Shown piece by piece: positions 9,922 through 17,979 of a stretch of DNA of 64,000 nt. A model generated the notes under the pieces. The model did no database searches and was not told the origin of the DNA. It saw nothing but the letters and a program-made list of their open reading frames with translations. Numbering within the stretch: position 1 is the first letter of the stretch; each line of letters opens with the position of its first letter. Position numbers and translations under genes: made by a program. This stretch comes from Chloroflexota bacterium (GTDB lineage: Bacteria > Chloroflexota > Anaerolineae > Anaerolineales > Anaerolineaceae), in contig JAKQJC010000034.1 in NCBI GenBank assembly GCA_029561345.1, positions 246,693-310,692 on the forward strand, read 5' to 3'.

Positions 9922-10890
9922 ATGCATAAAAAAACATTGAAGCTCATCCTTGCGGTGAGCCTGATTATCATGTTAATCTCAGGGTGCGTGGGGGGAAGCG
10001 GACAACGGGTGGCGCGCCTGGTGTTATATACGCCAACCTTAGTCTCCGTGGCGGCTGCGCCGCTGGCGACCCAGACGCCCCTTAAGCCAAGTGTGTTCAC
10101 TTCCACGCCGATGATTAACCCAACGGCAGTGGTGACATCCACCCCGGAAAATTCTCCAACGCCCGATTTCACTCCCACGCCAGAATTCACCCCCACCTGG
10201 TCCTTTCACCCCGCCGGGTCGGTGATTGCGCCCATTTTGCTCTATCACCGGGTTTCAGATGGCACGGCCAGCCGTTACCGTCTGTCGCCGGCGGTATTCA
10301 GGCAGCAAATGGCCAAGCTGGCGGAGTGGGGTTATACCAGCATCACCATTTCGCAGCTGGTGGACGCCGTTGCCACCGGCAGCAAGCTGCCGGCGAAACC
10401 CGTGGTGATTTCATTTGATGATGGTTACCGCGATCTGTATGAGGTGGTCTTTCCCATCATGCAGGAATATGGATTTGTGGGCACGGCCTATATCATCGTA
10501 CGCACGCTTGACACCCAGGGTGAGATCCAGAGCGATGAATTGAAAGAAATGACCGCGGCAGGTTGGGAAATTGGCAGCCATTCCTACAGTCACAACATTC
10601 TCGAAAAATCCACCCTGGGGTTCCAGAAGGAATTTGAGGGCTCCAAGCAGGTGCTGGAAGAGAAGCTAGGCGTGAAGGTGCGCACGTTTTCCTACCCTTA
10701 CGGCGATGCCGCCTATTCCATCCGGCGACTGGCGGCGAAATACGGCTATGATGCGGCGGTGGGCCTGGGAACCTTCTACGAGCACACTTCGGCGGATCTG
10801 TATTACCTGAGCCGCATCGAAATTCAAAGTGATTATGACCTGGGTAAATTTGCCAGTTTGCTGCCCTGGTCTTCATCTGTTGGCCCCTGA
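9922..10890 (+). CDS. polysaccharide deacetylase lipoprotein
   Basis: The 322-residue protein starts with a lipoprotein signal (KTLKLILAV... LISGC, Cys near residue 22), then a Thr/Pro-rich spacer to about residue 95, then a NodB-homology domain: APILLYHRV, SFDDGY (metal-binding Asp pair), SHSYSH (HxxxH metal ligands) and SYPYGD. It should act outside the membrane as a metal-dependent de-N-acetylase on a surface glycan. It lies between the two moeA genes with no obvious functional link to them. Confidence 0.85.
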   Translation: MHKKTLKLILAVSLIIMLISGCVGGSGQRVARLVLYTPTLVSVAAAPLATQTPLKPSVFTSTPMINPTAVVTSTPENSPTPDFTPTPEFTPTWSFHPAGSVIAPILLYHRVSDGTASRYRLSPAVFRQQMAKLAEWGYTSITISQLVDAVATGSKLPAKPVVISFDDGYRDLYEVVFPIMQEYGFVGTAYIIVRTLDTQGEIQSDELKEMTAAGWEIGSHSYSHNILEKSTLGFQKEFEGSKQVLEEKLGVKVRTFSYPYGDAAYSIRRLAAKYGYDAAVGLGTFYEHTSADLYYLSRIEIQSDYDLGKFASLLPWSSSVGP

Positions 10891-10902
10891 TGAGGTAAAA
10901 AA

Positions 10903-12870
10903 ATGCCGGTCTATTTACATGATATTCCCCTCCCTGAAGCTCAACAACGCCTGTGGACGGCCCTGCAAGAGGCAGGACTGATCGGCATACTGGATGTTGA
11001 ACCCATTCCTCTGGATGAAAATGCCCTGGGGCGAGTGCTGGCCGAGCCGGTATGGGCATTGCTCAGTTCGCCCCATTACCATGCCTCAGCCATGGATGGT
11101 TATGCGGTGCGATCTGCCGACACCAGCGCGGCCGCCCCTTCCAACCCTGTTCAGCTGACCTGCGGCGAAGCGGCAGCGTATGTGGATACGGGCGACCCGT
11201 TGCCGGAATGGGCAGATGCGGTGATCCCGATAGAGCTGATTGAGGCGCTGGATGAAACCGGCGGCCTCACCCGGCAGGTGCGGCGGCCGGCTGCGGTGCG
11301 CATCAGAGCGGCGGTTTCTCCCTGGAGCCATGTGCGGCCGATGGGAGAGGATATTGTGGCCACCGAACTGGTGCTGCCGGCCGGGCAGGTGCTGAGGCCG
11401 GTGGACCTGGGGGCCCTGGCTGCCAGCGGCCAGGCGACTGTGAAAGTGGCGCGCCGTCCGCGCGTGGCGGTGCTGCCGACCGGAACAGAACTGGTGGCCG
11501 TTGGCCAGCCGGTGAAGCGGGGGGATATCATCGAATACAATTCGATTGTGTTGGGGGCGCAGGTGAAGCAGTGGGGCGGTGAAGTGCAGCGCTACCCGAT
11601 CACCGCGGATGATTTTGAACAAATCTGCGCCAGAGTTAAAGAAGCCGCCCAGTGGGCTGACCTGGTGCTGCTAAATGCCGGTTCTTCCGCCGGGTCGGAA
11701 GATTTTTCGGCACGCGTGGTGGAGACCCTGGGCGAACTGTTGGTACACGGCGTGGCCGTGCGGCCGGGGCATCCGGTCATTTTGGGCATGCTGCGGGTGG
11801 ATGGGGAACCTGCGCGGCAAATTCCCATTATCGGCGTGCCGGGCTATCCGGTTTCGGCGGCGATCACTGGCGAAATTTTTGTTGAACCCCTGCTGGCAAA
11901 ATGGCTGGGCAGGCAGCCCGTGAAACCCATCACCGTGGAGGCTGCGCTGACGCGCAAGGTTGCCTCGCCAGCCGGGGATGATGATTATTTGCGCGTGGTG
12001 GTGGGAGATGTCAACGGACGCAGACTGGCCGCGCCGCTTTCACGCGGGGCCGGGGTGATCACTTCGCTGGTGCGGGCAGATGGCATTGCCATCATACCGC
12101 GCGGCATTCAGGGCAAGGAAGCTGGAGAAAAGGTGCAGGTGCGCCTGTACCGCAGCCCGACAGAACTGGCCCGCACCCTGCTGGTGATCGGCTCGCACGA
12201 TTTGACCCTCGACCTGCTGGCCCAATACCTGATGAGCAGAGGATTGCGGCTGAGTTCTTCACATGCGGGCAGCCTGGGCGGACTGATTGCGCTTTCGCGG
12301 GGAGAAGCACACCTGGCGGGCAGCCACCTGATGGATCTGGAAAGCGGAGAATATAACCTGACTTATATCCGGAAATACCTGCCGGATGTGCGCGTAAAGG
12401 TGATGGGCTGGGTGGAGCGCCAGCAGGGGCTGATGGTGGCCAAAGGAAACCCGAAAATGATCCGCGCGCTGGCAGACCTGGCGAGAAAGGATGTGCGCCT
12501 GGTGAACCGGCAGCGCGGGGCGGGAACAAGGGTGTTGCTCGATTTTCACCTTGGGAAGATGGGCATTTCTCCTGAGCAGGTTCAGGGGTATGGACAGGAA
12601 GAATTCACTCACATGGCCGTGGCTGCGGCGGTGAAATCGGGACGGGCCGACACCGGCCTGGGCATCGCTGGAGCAGCCCAGGCTCTGGATTTGGATTTTA
12701 TCCCGCTGTACCGGGAGCGGTATGATTTGATTGTGCCGGAAAGTGTGTATGAATCCACTTTGTTCAGGCCAGTGATTGAACTGGCCACCGAAGAGGCGTT
12801 CCGGAAGGCAGTTGCTGCCCTTCCGGGTTACCAGACGGTGAGAATGGGAGATATTCTTGCCGAGATGTAG
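10903..12870 (+). CDS. MoeA fused to a periplasmic-binding-protein-like domain
   Basis: This 655-residue protein has a full MoeA in residues 1-415 (AMDGYAVRS, LPTGTELV, NAGSSAGSED, GVPGYPVS motifs) followed by a PBP-like domain (about 420-645; GSHDLTLDLL, LAGSHLMDLESGEYN, RGAGTRVLLD, GLGIAGAA) of the kind also seen in LysR-type and ModE-like molybdate-linked proteins. The fusion is a known architecture, usually called MoeA/LysR-substrate-binding. The extra domain may sense oxyanion or cofactor. Together with the upstream moeA it suggests separate Mo and W insertases. GAGG lies upstream of the ATG. Confidence 0.88.
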   Translation: MPVYLHDIPLPEAQQRLWTALQEAGLIGILDVEPIPLDENALGRVLAEPVWALLSSPHYHASAMDGYAVRSADTSAAAPSNPVQLTCGEAAAYVDTGDPLPEWADAVIPIELIEALDETGGLTRQVRRPAAVRIRAAVSPWSHVRPMGEDIVATELVLPAGQVLRPVDLGALAASGQATVKVARRPRVAVLPTGTELVAVGQPVKRGDIIEYNSIVLGAQVKQWGGEVQRYPITADDFEQICARVKEAAQWADLVLLNAGSSAGSEDFSARVVETLGELLVHGVAVRPGHPVILGMLRVDGEPARQIPIIGVPGYPVSAAITGEIFVEPLLAKWLGRQPVKPITVEAALTRKVASPAGDDDYLRVVVGDVNGRRLAAPLSRGAGVITSLVRADGIAIIPRGIQGKEAGEKVQVRLYRSPTELARTLLVIGSHDLTLDLLAQYLMSRGLRLSSSHAGSLGGLIALSRGEAHLAGSHLMDLESGEYNLTYIRKYLPDVRVKVMGWVERQQGLMVAKGNPKMIRALADLARKDVRLVNRQRGAGTRVLLDFHLGKMGISPEQVQGYGQEEFTHMAVAAAVKSGRADTGLGIAGAAQALDLDFIPLYRERYDLIVPESVYESTLFRPVIELATEEAFRKAVAALPGYQTVRMGDILAEM

Positions 12871-12885
12871 CCGAAAGGAGATTTT

Positions 12886-13344
12886 ATGCCAATCAAAGCT
12901 GGAAGTTTAGCACCTGATTTTGAACTGGCTGATGACAGCGGCCAGGTGCGGAAGTTAAGCGACTTTCGCGGCCAGACAGTGATCCTCTATTTTTACCCCA
13001 AAGATGACACGCCGGGATGCACCACGGAAGCCTGCAGTTTCCGCGATAATTACAGCGCCTTCTTGAACGCAGGGGCGGCTGTTCTGGGCGTCAGCCCTGA
13101 TAAAGTGAAATCGCACCTGAAGTTCAAGGATAAATTCAGCCTGCCGTTTCCGCTGCTGGCGGATGAGACCCACCAGGTGTGCGAGCTGTATGGGGTTTGG
13201 GGCGAAAAGAAGATGATGGGGAAAACGTACAACGGGGTTTACCGCACCACTTTCCTGATTGGACCGGATGGGGTGATCAGGAAAGTGTACGAAAATGTGA
13301 AACCGGCCGAACACATCGCGGAGATTCTGGCTGATCTCGCCTGA
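12886..13344 (+). CDS. bcp: thiol peroxidase Bcp / PrxQ-type peroxiredoxin
   Basis: The 152-residue product is a PrxQ/Bcp peroxiredoxin: F-Y-P-K-D-D-T-P-G-C-T-T-E-A-C with peroxidatic C45 and resolving C50 five residues apart, the atypical 2-Cys arrangement on one helix. It reduces hydrogen and organic peroxides with thioredoxin, which suits an anaerobe exposed to occasional oxygen. An AAAGGAGA site precedes the ATG. It is the last gene of the run that begins at 7785 and is followed by a terminator. Confidence 0.92.
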   Translation: MPIKAGSLAPDFELADDSGQVRKLSDFRGQTVILYFYPKDDTPGCTTEACSFRDNYSAFLNAGAAVLGVSPDKVKSHLKFKDKFSLPFPLLADETHQVCELYGVWGEKKMMGKTYNGVYRTTFLIGPDGVIRKVYENVKPAEHIAEILADLA

Positions 13345-13368
13345 TTTCAGGTTAACCGGATTGAAAAA

Positions 13369-13397
13369 CGGCCCATCTCAAGCGTCGAGATGGGCCG
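13369..13397. terminator. bidirectional terminator between bcp and rsfS
   Basis: A perfect 11-bp stem (13369-13379 with 13387-13397), 7-base loop, five A on the left side and a T-rich run beginning at 13401 on the right, lies between convergent genes. Confidence 0.75.
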
Positions 13398-13403
13398 CTG
13401 GTT

Positions 13404-13760
13404 TTATTTCAGGCGCAGCAGAACTTTGCCGTGCTCCCAGAGCTCTTCCAGACGGTAGTAATTGCGCTGGTCAGGGCTGAACAGATGGACGACGGTGTTG
13501 CCCAGGTCGAGAACGACCCAGCCGCCAGCCGATTGTCCCTGGGGCTTGCTGTTAATCTGGTGTTCCTGCTTCACTTTTATCATCACGGCTTCAGCCAGGC
13601 TGTCGATCATGCGGTCGCTGGTGCCGTTGCAAATGACAAAATAATCAGTGAAGGAAGCCACTTCGTGGACATCCATCAGCAGGATATCTTCGCCCTTTTT
13701 TTCTTCAAGGGCATTAATGATAGTACGGTTTACATCTTGCGTATTCAGAGGACACCTCAA
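13404..13760 (-). CDS. rsfS: ribosome silencing factor RsfS (Iojap family)
   Basis: This 118-residue protein matches RsfS: TDYFVICNGTSDRMIDSLAEAV, split here as TDYFVI and GTSDR, then GWVVLDLGNTVVHLF and YYRLEELW. RsfS binds uL14 and blocks subunit joining when nutrients are scarce. There is no ATG at the 5' end: the listed TTG overlaps the thpR stop (TTGA); the CTG four codons later aligns better with typical N-termini and follows a GAGGTG site. Either way the start is non-ATG and coupled to thpR. Confidence 0.88.
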   Translation of the reverse strand: MRCPLNTQDVNRTIINALEEKKGEDILLMDVHEVASFTDYFVICNGTSDRMIDSLAEAVMIKVKQEHQINSKPQGQSAGGWVVLDLGNTVVHLFSPDQRNYYRLEELWEHGKVLLRLK

Positions 13761-14341
13761 TTGATTGGATCTAAATCTGCGGACGAAAGGGTGGTATAAC
13801 GTGCGCCTTCTGGCCGCAGTTCGCTGCGGATCAGGTGAATTTGCTGCACCTGGAAACTTCCCAGAATACCCAGAGAGAGAGTGGGAAGTGTTCGGGCGAT
13901 GAGCGGCAGTTCCTTGGGAGCCGGGTTGGAAATGCGCGCCAGGGTCAGGTGAGGAGAAAATGGGCGTTTTTCGCGGGGAAAACCCAGCTGCGACATTTCC
14001 TCTTCAATGCGCTCTTGAAGGGTGAGCAGCCTGGTAGGGAACTGCAGAGCCGCCCACAGCACCCGCGGCTGACGGTGGTTGGGAAAAACCCCCATGCCGG
14101 CCGCGGCCATCGGGAATCTGGGCGTTCCTGCCGTGGCTCTGGCAAGCGCCTCAGCCATGGCGGGGACTTTTTCCGCGGGGGTTTCGCCAAAGAATTTCAG
14201 CGTCAGGTGGATGGAATCGGCTTTCACCCAGCGAAACGCCGGGTAGGGCAGTTGCTTCCGGAGGGTCTGGATGGCCTGATCCAGATTTTGGCGCAGGTCC
14301 GGGGGACAGGGGATAGCGATAAACAGGCGCACTTCATCCAT
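13757..14341 (-). CDS. thpR: RNA 2',3'-cyclic phosphodiesterase (2H family, ThpR/LigT)
   Basis: The 194-residue protein begins VRLFIAI and has the two HxT-type catalytic motifs of the 2H phosphoesterases, HLTLKFFG and HLTLARI, about 85 residues apart. It opens 2',3'-cyclic RNA ends and can ligate tRNA halves in vitro. ATG 14341 is chosen over the upstream start at 14380 because a consensus promoter lies between the two and because the family starts immediately before the RLFIA strand. It precedes rsfS with a four-base overlap. Confidence 0.85.
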   Translation of the reverse strand: MDEVRLFIAIPCPPDLRQNLDQAIQTLRKQLPYPAFRWVKADSIHLTLKFFGETPAEKVPAMAEALARATAGTPRFPMAAAGMGVFPNHRQPRVLWAALQFPTRLLTLQERIEEEMSQLGFPREKRPFSPHLTLARISNPAPKELPLIARTLPTLSLGILGSFQVQQIHLIRSELRPEGARYTTLSSADLDPIN

Positions 14342-14351
14342 ATTTGAGCTA

Positions 14352-14380
14352 AGTTTAATGAAAAGGGGGTGAGATGTCAA
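14352..14380 (-). promoter_or_regulatory. promoter of thpR-rsfS, nearly leaderless
   Basis: On the minus strand TTGACA (14375-14380) and TAAACT (14352-14357) are 17 bases apart. The predicted start near 14345 leaves only about four bases before the thpR ATG at 14341. Confidence 0.75.
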
Positions 14381-14456
14381 GCTAAATGAAGAATTGGGTT
14401 CGATATTGCTGCCCAGGATTGGTATTATCAGGGGCCGGGATGTGATTTTTAACCTC

Positions 14457-14485
14457 TAGGCAGGGCTTTGGTTTTATGGTATAAA
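14457..14485 (+). promoter_or_regulatory. promoter of the 6S RNA candidate
   Basis: TAGGCA (14457-14462, 4 of 6 -35 matches) and TATAAA (14480-14485) are 17 bases apart and place the start at about 14491-14492, the 5' base of the RNA's closing stem. Confidence 0.5.
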
Positions 14486-14490
14486 AAGGG

Positions 14491-14668
14491 TGCCCTGCTG
14501 TGCTCGTGATGCCGCACAACCGGTTTTGAGCCAACACCCATAAAAAGGGTTCTATCTCACAATAACGACGCGATAGGCTTATGCCAAGGCGGAAATTATT
14601 GGGGCGGACCCACACCTGCTTTTGCAGGTTCAAAACTTCGCAGCACACGGCATGGTGGGGTATTTTTA
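14491..14668 (+). ncRNA. ssrS: probable 6S RNA
   Basis: About 175 bases fold as one long rod, as expected of 6S RNA, which mimics an open promoter and sequesters housekeeping RNA polymerase. The ends pair over 14 positions (14491-14504 with 14649-14662, several G-U). An internal helix pairs 14523-14532 with 14627-14636 on either side of a large central region. The segment around 14518-14540 (ACCGGTTTTGAGCCAACAC) resembles conserved 6S sequence as I remember it. A T-rich tail follows the closing stem. Length, promoter and rod fold support the call; a covariance-model search would settle it. Confidence 0.62.
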
Positions 14669-14680
14669 TATATATAAACC

Positions 14681-14709
14681 TTGACAGGTTTGGGCATTGG
14701 TGTTAAACT
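14681..14709 (+). promoter_or_regulatory. promoter of the glnA leader
   Basis: TTGACA (14681-14686) and TAAACT (14704-14709) are separated by exactly 17 bases; predicted start near A14717. The hexamers are identical to those of the thpR promoter. Confidence 0.75.
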
Positions 14710-14716
14710 GCTGCCC

Positions 14717-14967
14717 ATTGACTAGACAACTGAATATCAGGAGATGCAGCGGCTGGGTCTCAGTGATGAGATCACGAGGTGGAGGTTCCTCTCTGCGAGG
14801 AGAGCGCTAATTCCGGCAACGGGAAAAAAATCGGATTTGATCAGCGGATGCCTCTGAAGTCTGTTCACGGACTTCTTCTCCCTTCCAGACAAGGTCTGGC
14901 AGAAAACCGGGTGGCGACATCTAGGACAAAAGCCAGAACAGTGAACAGGGGTCCCCCCTGTTTTTTT
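14717..14967 (+). ncRNA. structured leader RNA ending in an intrinsic terminator upstream of glnA
   Basis: About 250 bases between a consensus promoter and an intrinsic terminator are rich in hairpins, including AGTCTG/CGGACT-type and CAGAC/GTCTG pairs. The layout is that of a riboswitch or attenuator controlling glutamine synthetase. The segment AGGTGGAGGTTCC (from about 14776) and the late GCCAGAACAGTG segment recall parts of the M-box (magnesium) consensus, and GGGTGGCGAC recalls a T-box, but neither match is convincing by eye. It could also be an independent small RNA. Family left open. Confidence 0.5.
14944..14967 (+). terminator. attenuator-type terminator before glnA
   Basis: An 8-bp stem (14944-14951 with 14955-14962), 3-base loop and a run of seven T (14961-14967, the first two paired in the stem) lies about 107 bases before the glnA ATG, so read-through is required if glnA uses the upstream promoter. 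Confidence 0.8.
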
Positions 14968-15000
14968 GTTTTGGAAGGGCTGCTATGACATTGTGTAATC

Positions 15001-15029
15001 AATATGGGCATGCCCTGCATGCCCATATT
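15001..15029 (+). repeat. 13-bp perfect inverted repeat between terminator and glnA
   Basis: AATATGGGCATGC at 15001-15013 pairs perfectly with 15017-15029 across a 3-base loop. No T-run follows, so it is more likely a regulatory hairpin, a mRNA 5' stabiliser or a protein site than a terminator. It ends 31 bases before the glnA ribosome site. Confidence 0.6.
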
Positions 15030-15073
15030 TGCGTTTAAATCATCATCTATTTTTTCTTCAGGAGGATTATCGT

Positions 15074-16414
15074 ATGGAAAAGGCTGAATTACTTGCCCAG
15101 GTCAAAACGGATAACATCCGGTTCGTCTCCTTCCAGTTTGTGGATGTCAACGGCGTGGTCAAAAGCGTGGACATGCCGGTTGACCGCCTGGAACAGGCTC
15201 TGGATAACGGCATCTGGTTTGATGGTTCATCGGTGGAAGGCTTTGTGCGTATTCAGGAAAGCGATATGCACCTGCGCATTGATCCGGATACTTACGCAGT
15301 GCTGCCCTGGACTCCCGTTGACCTGCGCCGAGCGCGTTTCTTCTGCGATATATATGATCCCGACGGCAACCCCTTCCCGGGCGATCCGCGCGGTCTGCTG
15401 AAGCGCGCCCTGCAGAAGATCAAGGACGAGCGCGGCTGGATTTTCAATGTGGGCGCTGAACCTGAATTTTTCCTGTTCAAGCGCAACGGCAGCAACAGCA
15501 TTCACCCAGTGCCGCACGATGTGGGCGGGTATTTTGATTTCTCTCCCGATGATGAAGCTGTGGTGGTGCGTTCCATTCTGATGGAAGGTTTGAAGAGCAT
15601 GGGGCTGGAAGTGGAAGTGGGCCATCATGAGGTGGCTCTGGGCCAGCACGAAATTGATTTCCGCTTCTCCGACGCTTTGAAAGCTGCTGACAATGTTCTG
15701 ACGTTGAAATACACCATCAAAGCGATTGCCGCCCAGCACGGCCTGACCGCTTCCTTTATGCCCAAGCCCATTTTTGGCATCAACGGCTCGGGCATGCACT
15801 GCCACCAGTCCCTTTCCAGCGTTTCAGGGGACAACCTCTTCTACGATGCGGTGGATGAGCTGCACCTCTCCAAACTGGCCTATGGCTTTATTGCCGGGCA
15901 GCTCGAACATGCCGCTTCCATGTCGGCGGTGCTGGCGCCGAGCGTCAATTCTTACAAGCGTCTCGTGCCAGGATACGAAGCCCCTGTTTATATCGGCTGG
16001 GCGCAGATCAACCGTTCTGCCCTGGTGCGCATTCCGCGCTACACGCCCGGTCAGAACAAGGCTGTGCGCGCGGAACTGCGCTGCCCGGATCCTTCAGCCA
16101 ACCCCTATCTGGCCTTTACGGCCATGCTGGCTGCGGCGGTGGACGGCATTGACCGCGGGCTTTCCTGCCCGGCGCCATTGAACAATATCAATGTGTACCA
16201 TATGACGCCGGAAGAACGCAAGAACATGGGCGTGGATTCACTCCCCGGTTCGCTGGCGGATGCCATGGTTGAATTGGACAAAGACACCGTGATTAAGGCT
16301 GCTTTGGGTGAGTCCATTTATGACGCCTTCTGCCGCGCGCGCTGGTCTGAATGGGACGAGTACCGCATCCATGTTTCTGACTGGGAAGTTGAACGCTATC
16401 TGGAACTGGTCTGA
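15074..16414 (+). CDS. glnA: glutamine synthetase type I
   Basis: The 446-residue enzyme condenses glutamate and ammonia with ATP. It has the GS beta-grasp start (VDVNGVVKSVDMP), DGSSVEGF, the EPEFFLF and GHHEVALGQHEIDF metal/active-site stretches, NGSGMHCHQSL, and the NRSALVRIP region. Length and the lack of the GSI-beta insertion and adenylylation segment place it in the GSI-alpha type, which is controlled by feedback and gene regulation rather than adenylylation. ATG 15074 has AGGAGGA seven bases upstream; the in-frame TTG at 15029 lies inside a hairpin and is rejected. A terminator follows. Control probably runs through the leader RNA. Confidence 0.95.
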   Translation: MEKAELLAQVKTDNIRFVSFQFVDVNGVVKSVDMPVDRLEQALDNGIWFDGSSVEGFVRIQESDMHLRIDPDTYAVLPWTPVDLRRARFFCDIYDPDGNPFPGDPRGLLKRALQKIKDERGWIFNVGAEPEFFLFKRNGSNSIHPVPHDVGGYFDFSPDDEAVVVRSILMEGLKSMGLEVEVGHHEVALGQHEIDFRFSDALKAADNVLTLKYTIKAIAAQHGLTASFMPKPIFGINGSGMHCHQSLSSVSGDNLFYDAVDELHLSKLAYGFIAGQLEHAASMSAVLAPSVNSYKRLVPGYEAPVYIGWAQINRSALVRIPRYTPGQNKAVRAELRCPDPSANPYLAFTAMLAAAVDGIDRGLSCPAPLNNINVYHMTPEERKNMGVDSLPGSLADAMVELDKDTVIKAALGESIYDAFCRARWSEWDEYRIHVSDWEVERYLELV

Positions 16415-16436
16415 TCACTCGACTCACATAACCCCG

Positions 16437-16469
16437 AAACCACCCCTGACGGCTCAGGGGTGGTTTTTC
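16437..16469 (+). terminator. glnA terminator
   Basis: A 13-bp perfect stem (16437-16449 with 16454-16466), CGGC loop and T-rich tail follow glnA by 22 bases. Confidence 0.85.
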
Positions 16470-16493
16470 ATCCCATGATTAACCGGCCTGTAT

Positions 16494-16499
16494 TATAAT
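16494..16499 (+). promoter_or_regulatory. -10 box giving a leaderless mRNA for the TPR gene
   Basis: A perfect TATAAT ends seven bases before the ATG at 16506, which would be the first transcribed base. There is no good -35 box at the expected place. Confidence 0.55.
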
Positions 16500-16505
16500 G
16501 AAGCC

Positions 16506-17924
16506 ATGCTGCGCCGTTTTTTTGGAGATGTTCCGGCTCGAATGTACATTCTTTTCGCCCTGCTGCTGGCTGTTTGGATGGGGGCCATGCAACTGCGCCT
16601 GGATGAACTGACAAAGGCTGCTCTGGCCGCTTCTGAGAGCGGAGATATGCCCCTGGCGCATGCAAAACTGGAACAGGCGCTGGCCATTAACCCCAACCGG
16701 GATGATTGGCAGCGGCAGGCCGCCCGCTGGGCTTATTGGGGCGGCGCGCCAGAAGAAGCACTGAGCGATATCGAGAAATTGCGGTTAAACGGTCCATTGA
16801 GCCTGGAGGATAGGCTGCTGGAAGGAGACAGCCTGGCTGCCCTGGGCCGGCGCGAGCAGGCGGTGCAAACGTGGGAAGAAGCCCTGCGTCTGCACGGTCC
16901 GGATGCGAGTTTATATCAGCGTTTGCTGGGGGCTTATGATGAGACCGGCAACCAGGCAGAAGGGCTGCGAATTTTGCGGGCCTGGCTTGAACTGGACCCA
17001 GACAGCCAGATGAGTTATGACCTGGCTTTGAGGATCATATTGGACCAGCCTGAAGCAGCGCGGCAGGCTTTGAAAGCCGCTGAAGTGGACGGCGGAGAGC
17101 GGGCCGACCGGGCGCGGAAATTGCAGACCGCCATCAACACTGCCATGCTGCAGAAGGATACCGCTTATCAGATGGTGGTGATTGGCCGGGGATTGGGTGC
17201 TGCGGACGAATGGACGACAGCCCGCAAAGCTTTTGAAGAGGCGGCTGCACTGGCACCAGGGTATGGAGAAGCCTGGGCTTTTTTGGCTGAGGCCAAGACC
17301 CGGCTGGGGGAAGATGGACTGCAGGAGATCAGGCAGGCCCTGGAACTGGCGCCGGAATCGTTCTGGGTGTTATATCTGGGCAGCGGGGTTTACCAGAAGG
17401 CCGGCCAGGTGGAACAGGCGCAGGGCTGCTTTGAAGGATTGGCCAGGCTGGAGCCCGAGCGGGCGCTCTGGCAGGTGAAAATTGGGGAGATGCTGGCGCA
17501 AAAGGGCGATCTGGATGGAGCCAGAGCCCGGATTGAAGAAGCCATCCGCATTGAGCCTCAAAATGCCATTGGCTGGCGGGCGCTGGCGCGCCACGTTTTG
17601 AATTATGAACAGAACGCCAGCGGTGAGGCTCTGGAGGCTGCGCGCAAGGCTTTGCTGTTGGGGCCTGATGAGGCTGTCAACCTGGACCTGATGGGAGAGG
17701 TGATGTTGATGGATGGAGATATCCTTTCAGCAGAGCGGTTTGTTCGGCAGGCTTTGGAGAAGGATGAAAACCTGGGTGCGGCGCACCTGCACCTGGGGAT
17801 GATTCACCTGGAACGGGGTGAGACGGCGTCAGCCGCAGCAGAACTGCGCAAAGCTGCCCGGCTGGCCGATGATGAAGCCGTGCGCAGCCTGGCGGAACGC
17901 ATTCTTTCCCGATTATCGCCATAA
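16506..17924 (+). CDS. membrane-anchored TPR protein
   Basis: The 472-residue protein has one N-terminal membrane segment (about residues 13-30, MYILFALLLAVWMGAMQ) followed by some ten to twelve tetratricopeptide-like repeats (A-x2-A-x-L-x-P patterns throughout), so it probably hangs in the periplasm-side space as an assembly scaffold. No catalytic motif. The next gene, a lipoprotein, begins 55 bases downstream. Leaderless transcription is predicted. Function unknown. Confidence 0.75.
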   Translation: MLRRFFGDVPARMYILFALLLAVWMGAMQLRLDELTKAALAASESGDMPLAHAKLEQALAINPNRDDWQRQAARWAYWGGAPEEALSDIEKLRLNGPLSLEDRLLEGDSLAALGRREQAVQTWEEALRLHGPDASLYQRLLGAYDETGNQAEGLRILRAWLELDPDSQMSYDLALRIILDQPEAARQALKAAEVDGGERADRARKLQTAINTAMLQKDTAYQMVVIGRGLGAADEWTTARKAFEEAAALAPGYGEAWAFLAEAKTRLGEDGLQEIRQALELAPESFWVLYLGSGVYQKAGQVEQAQGCFEGLARLEPERALWQVKIGEMLAQKGDLDGARARIEEAIRIEPQNAIGWRALARHVLNYEQNASGEALEAARKALLLGPDEAVNLDLMGEVMLMDGDILSAERFVRQALEKDENLGAAHLHLGMIHLERGETASAAAELRKAARLADDEAVRSLAERILSRLSP

Positions 17925-17979
17925 AAGGTCCGGCATAAATCCTGCAACTCAACGTAAAAACATTTCACAGGATAAAAAA

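Noticed and set aside
14717..14967. M-box or T-box riboswitch assignment for the glnA leader
   Set aside because: Only short stretches resemble either consensus and key M-box loops and the T-box core could not be confirmed, so no family name was given.
15029..15073. TTG start 45 bases upstream of glnA ATG
   Set aside because: It lies within the inverted repeat and has no ribosome site, whereas ATG 15074 follows AGGAGGA and fits the family N-terminus.
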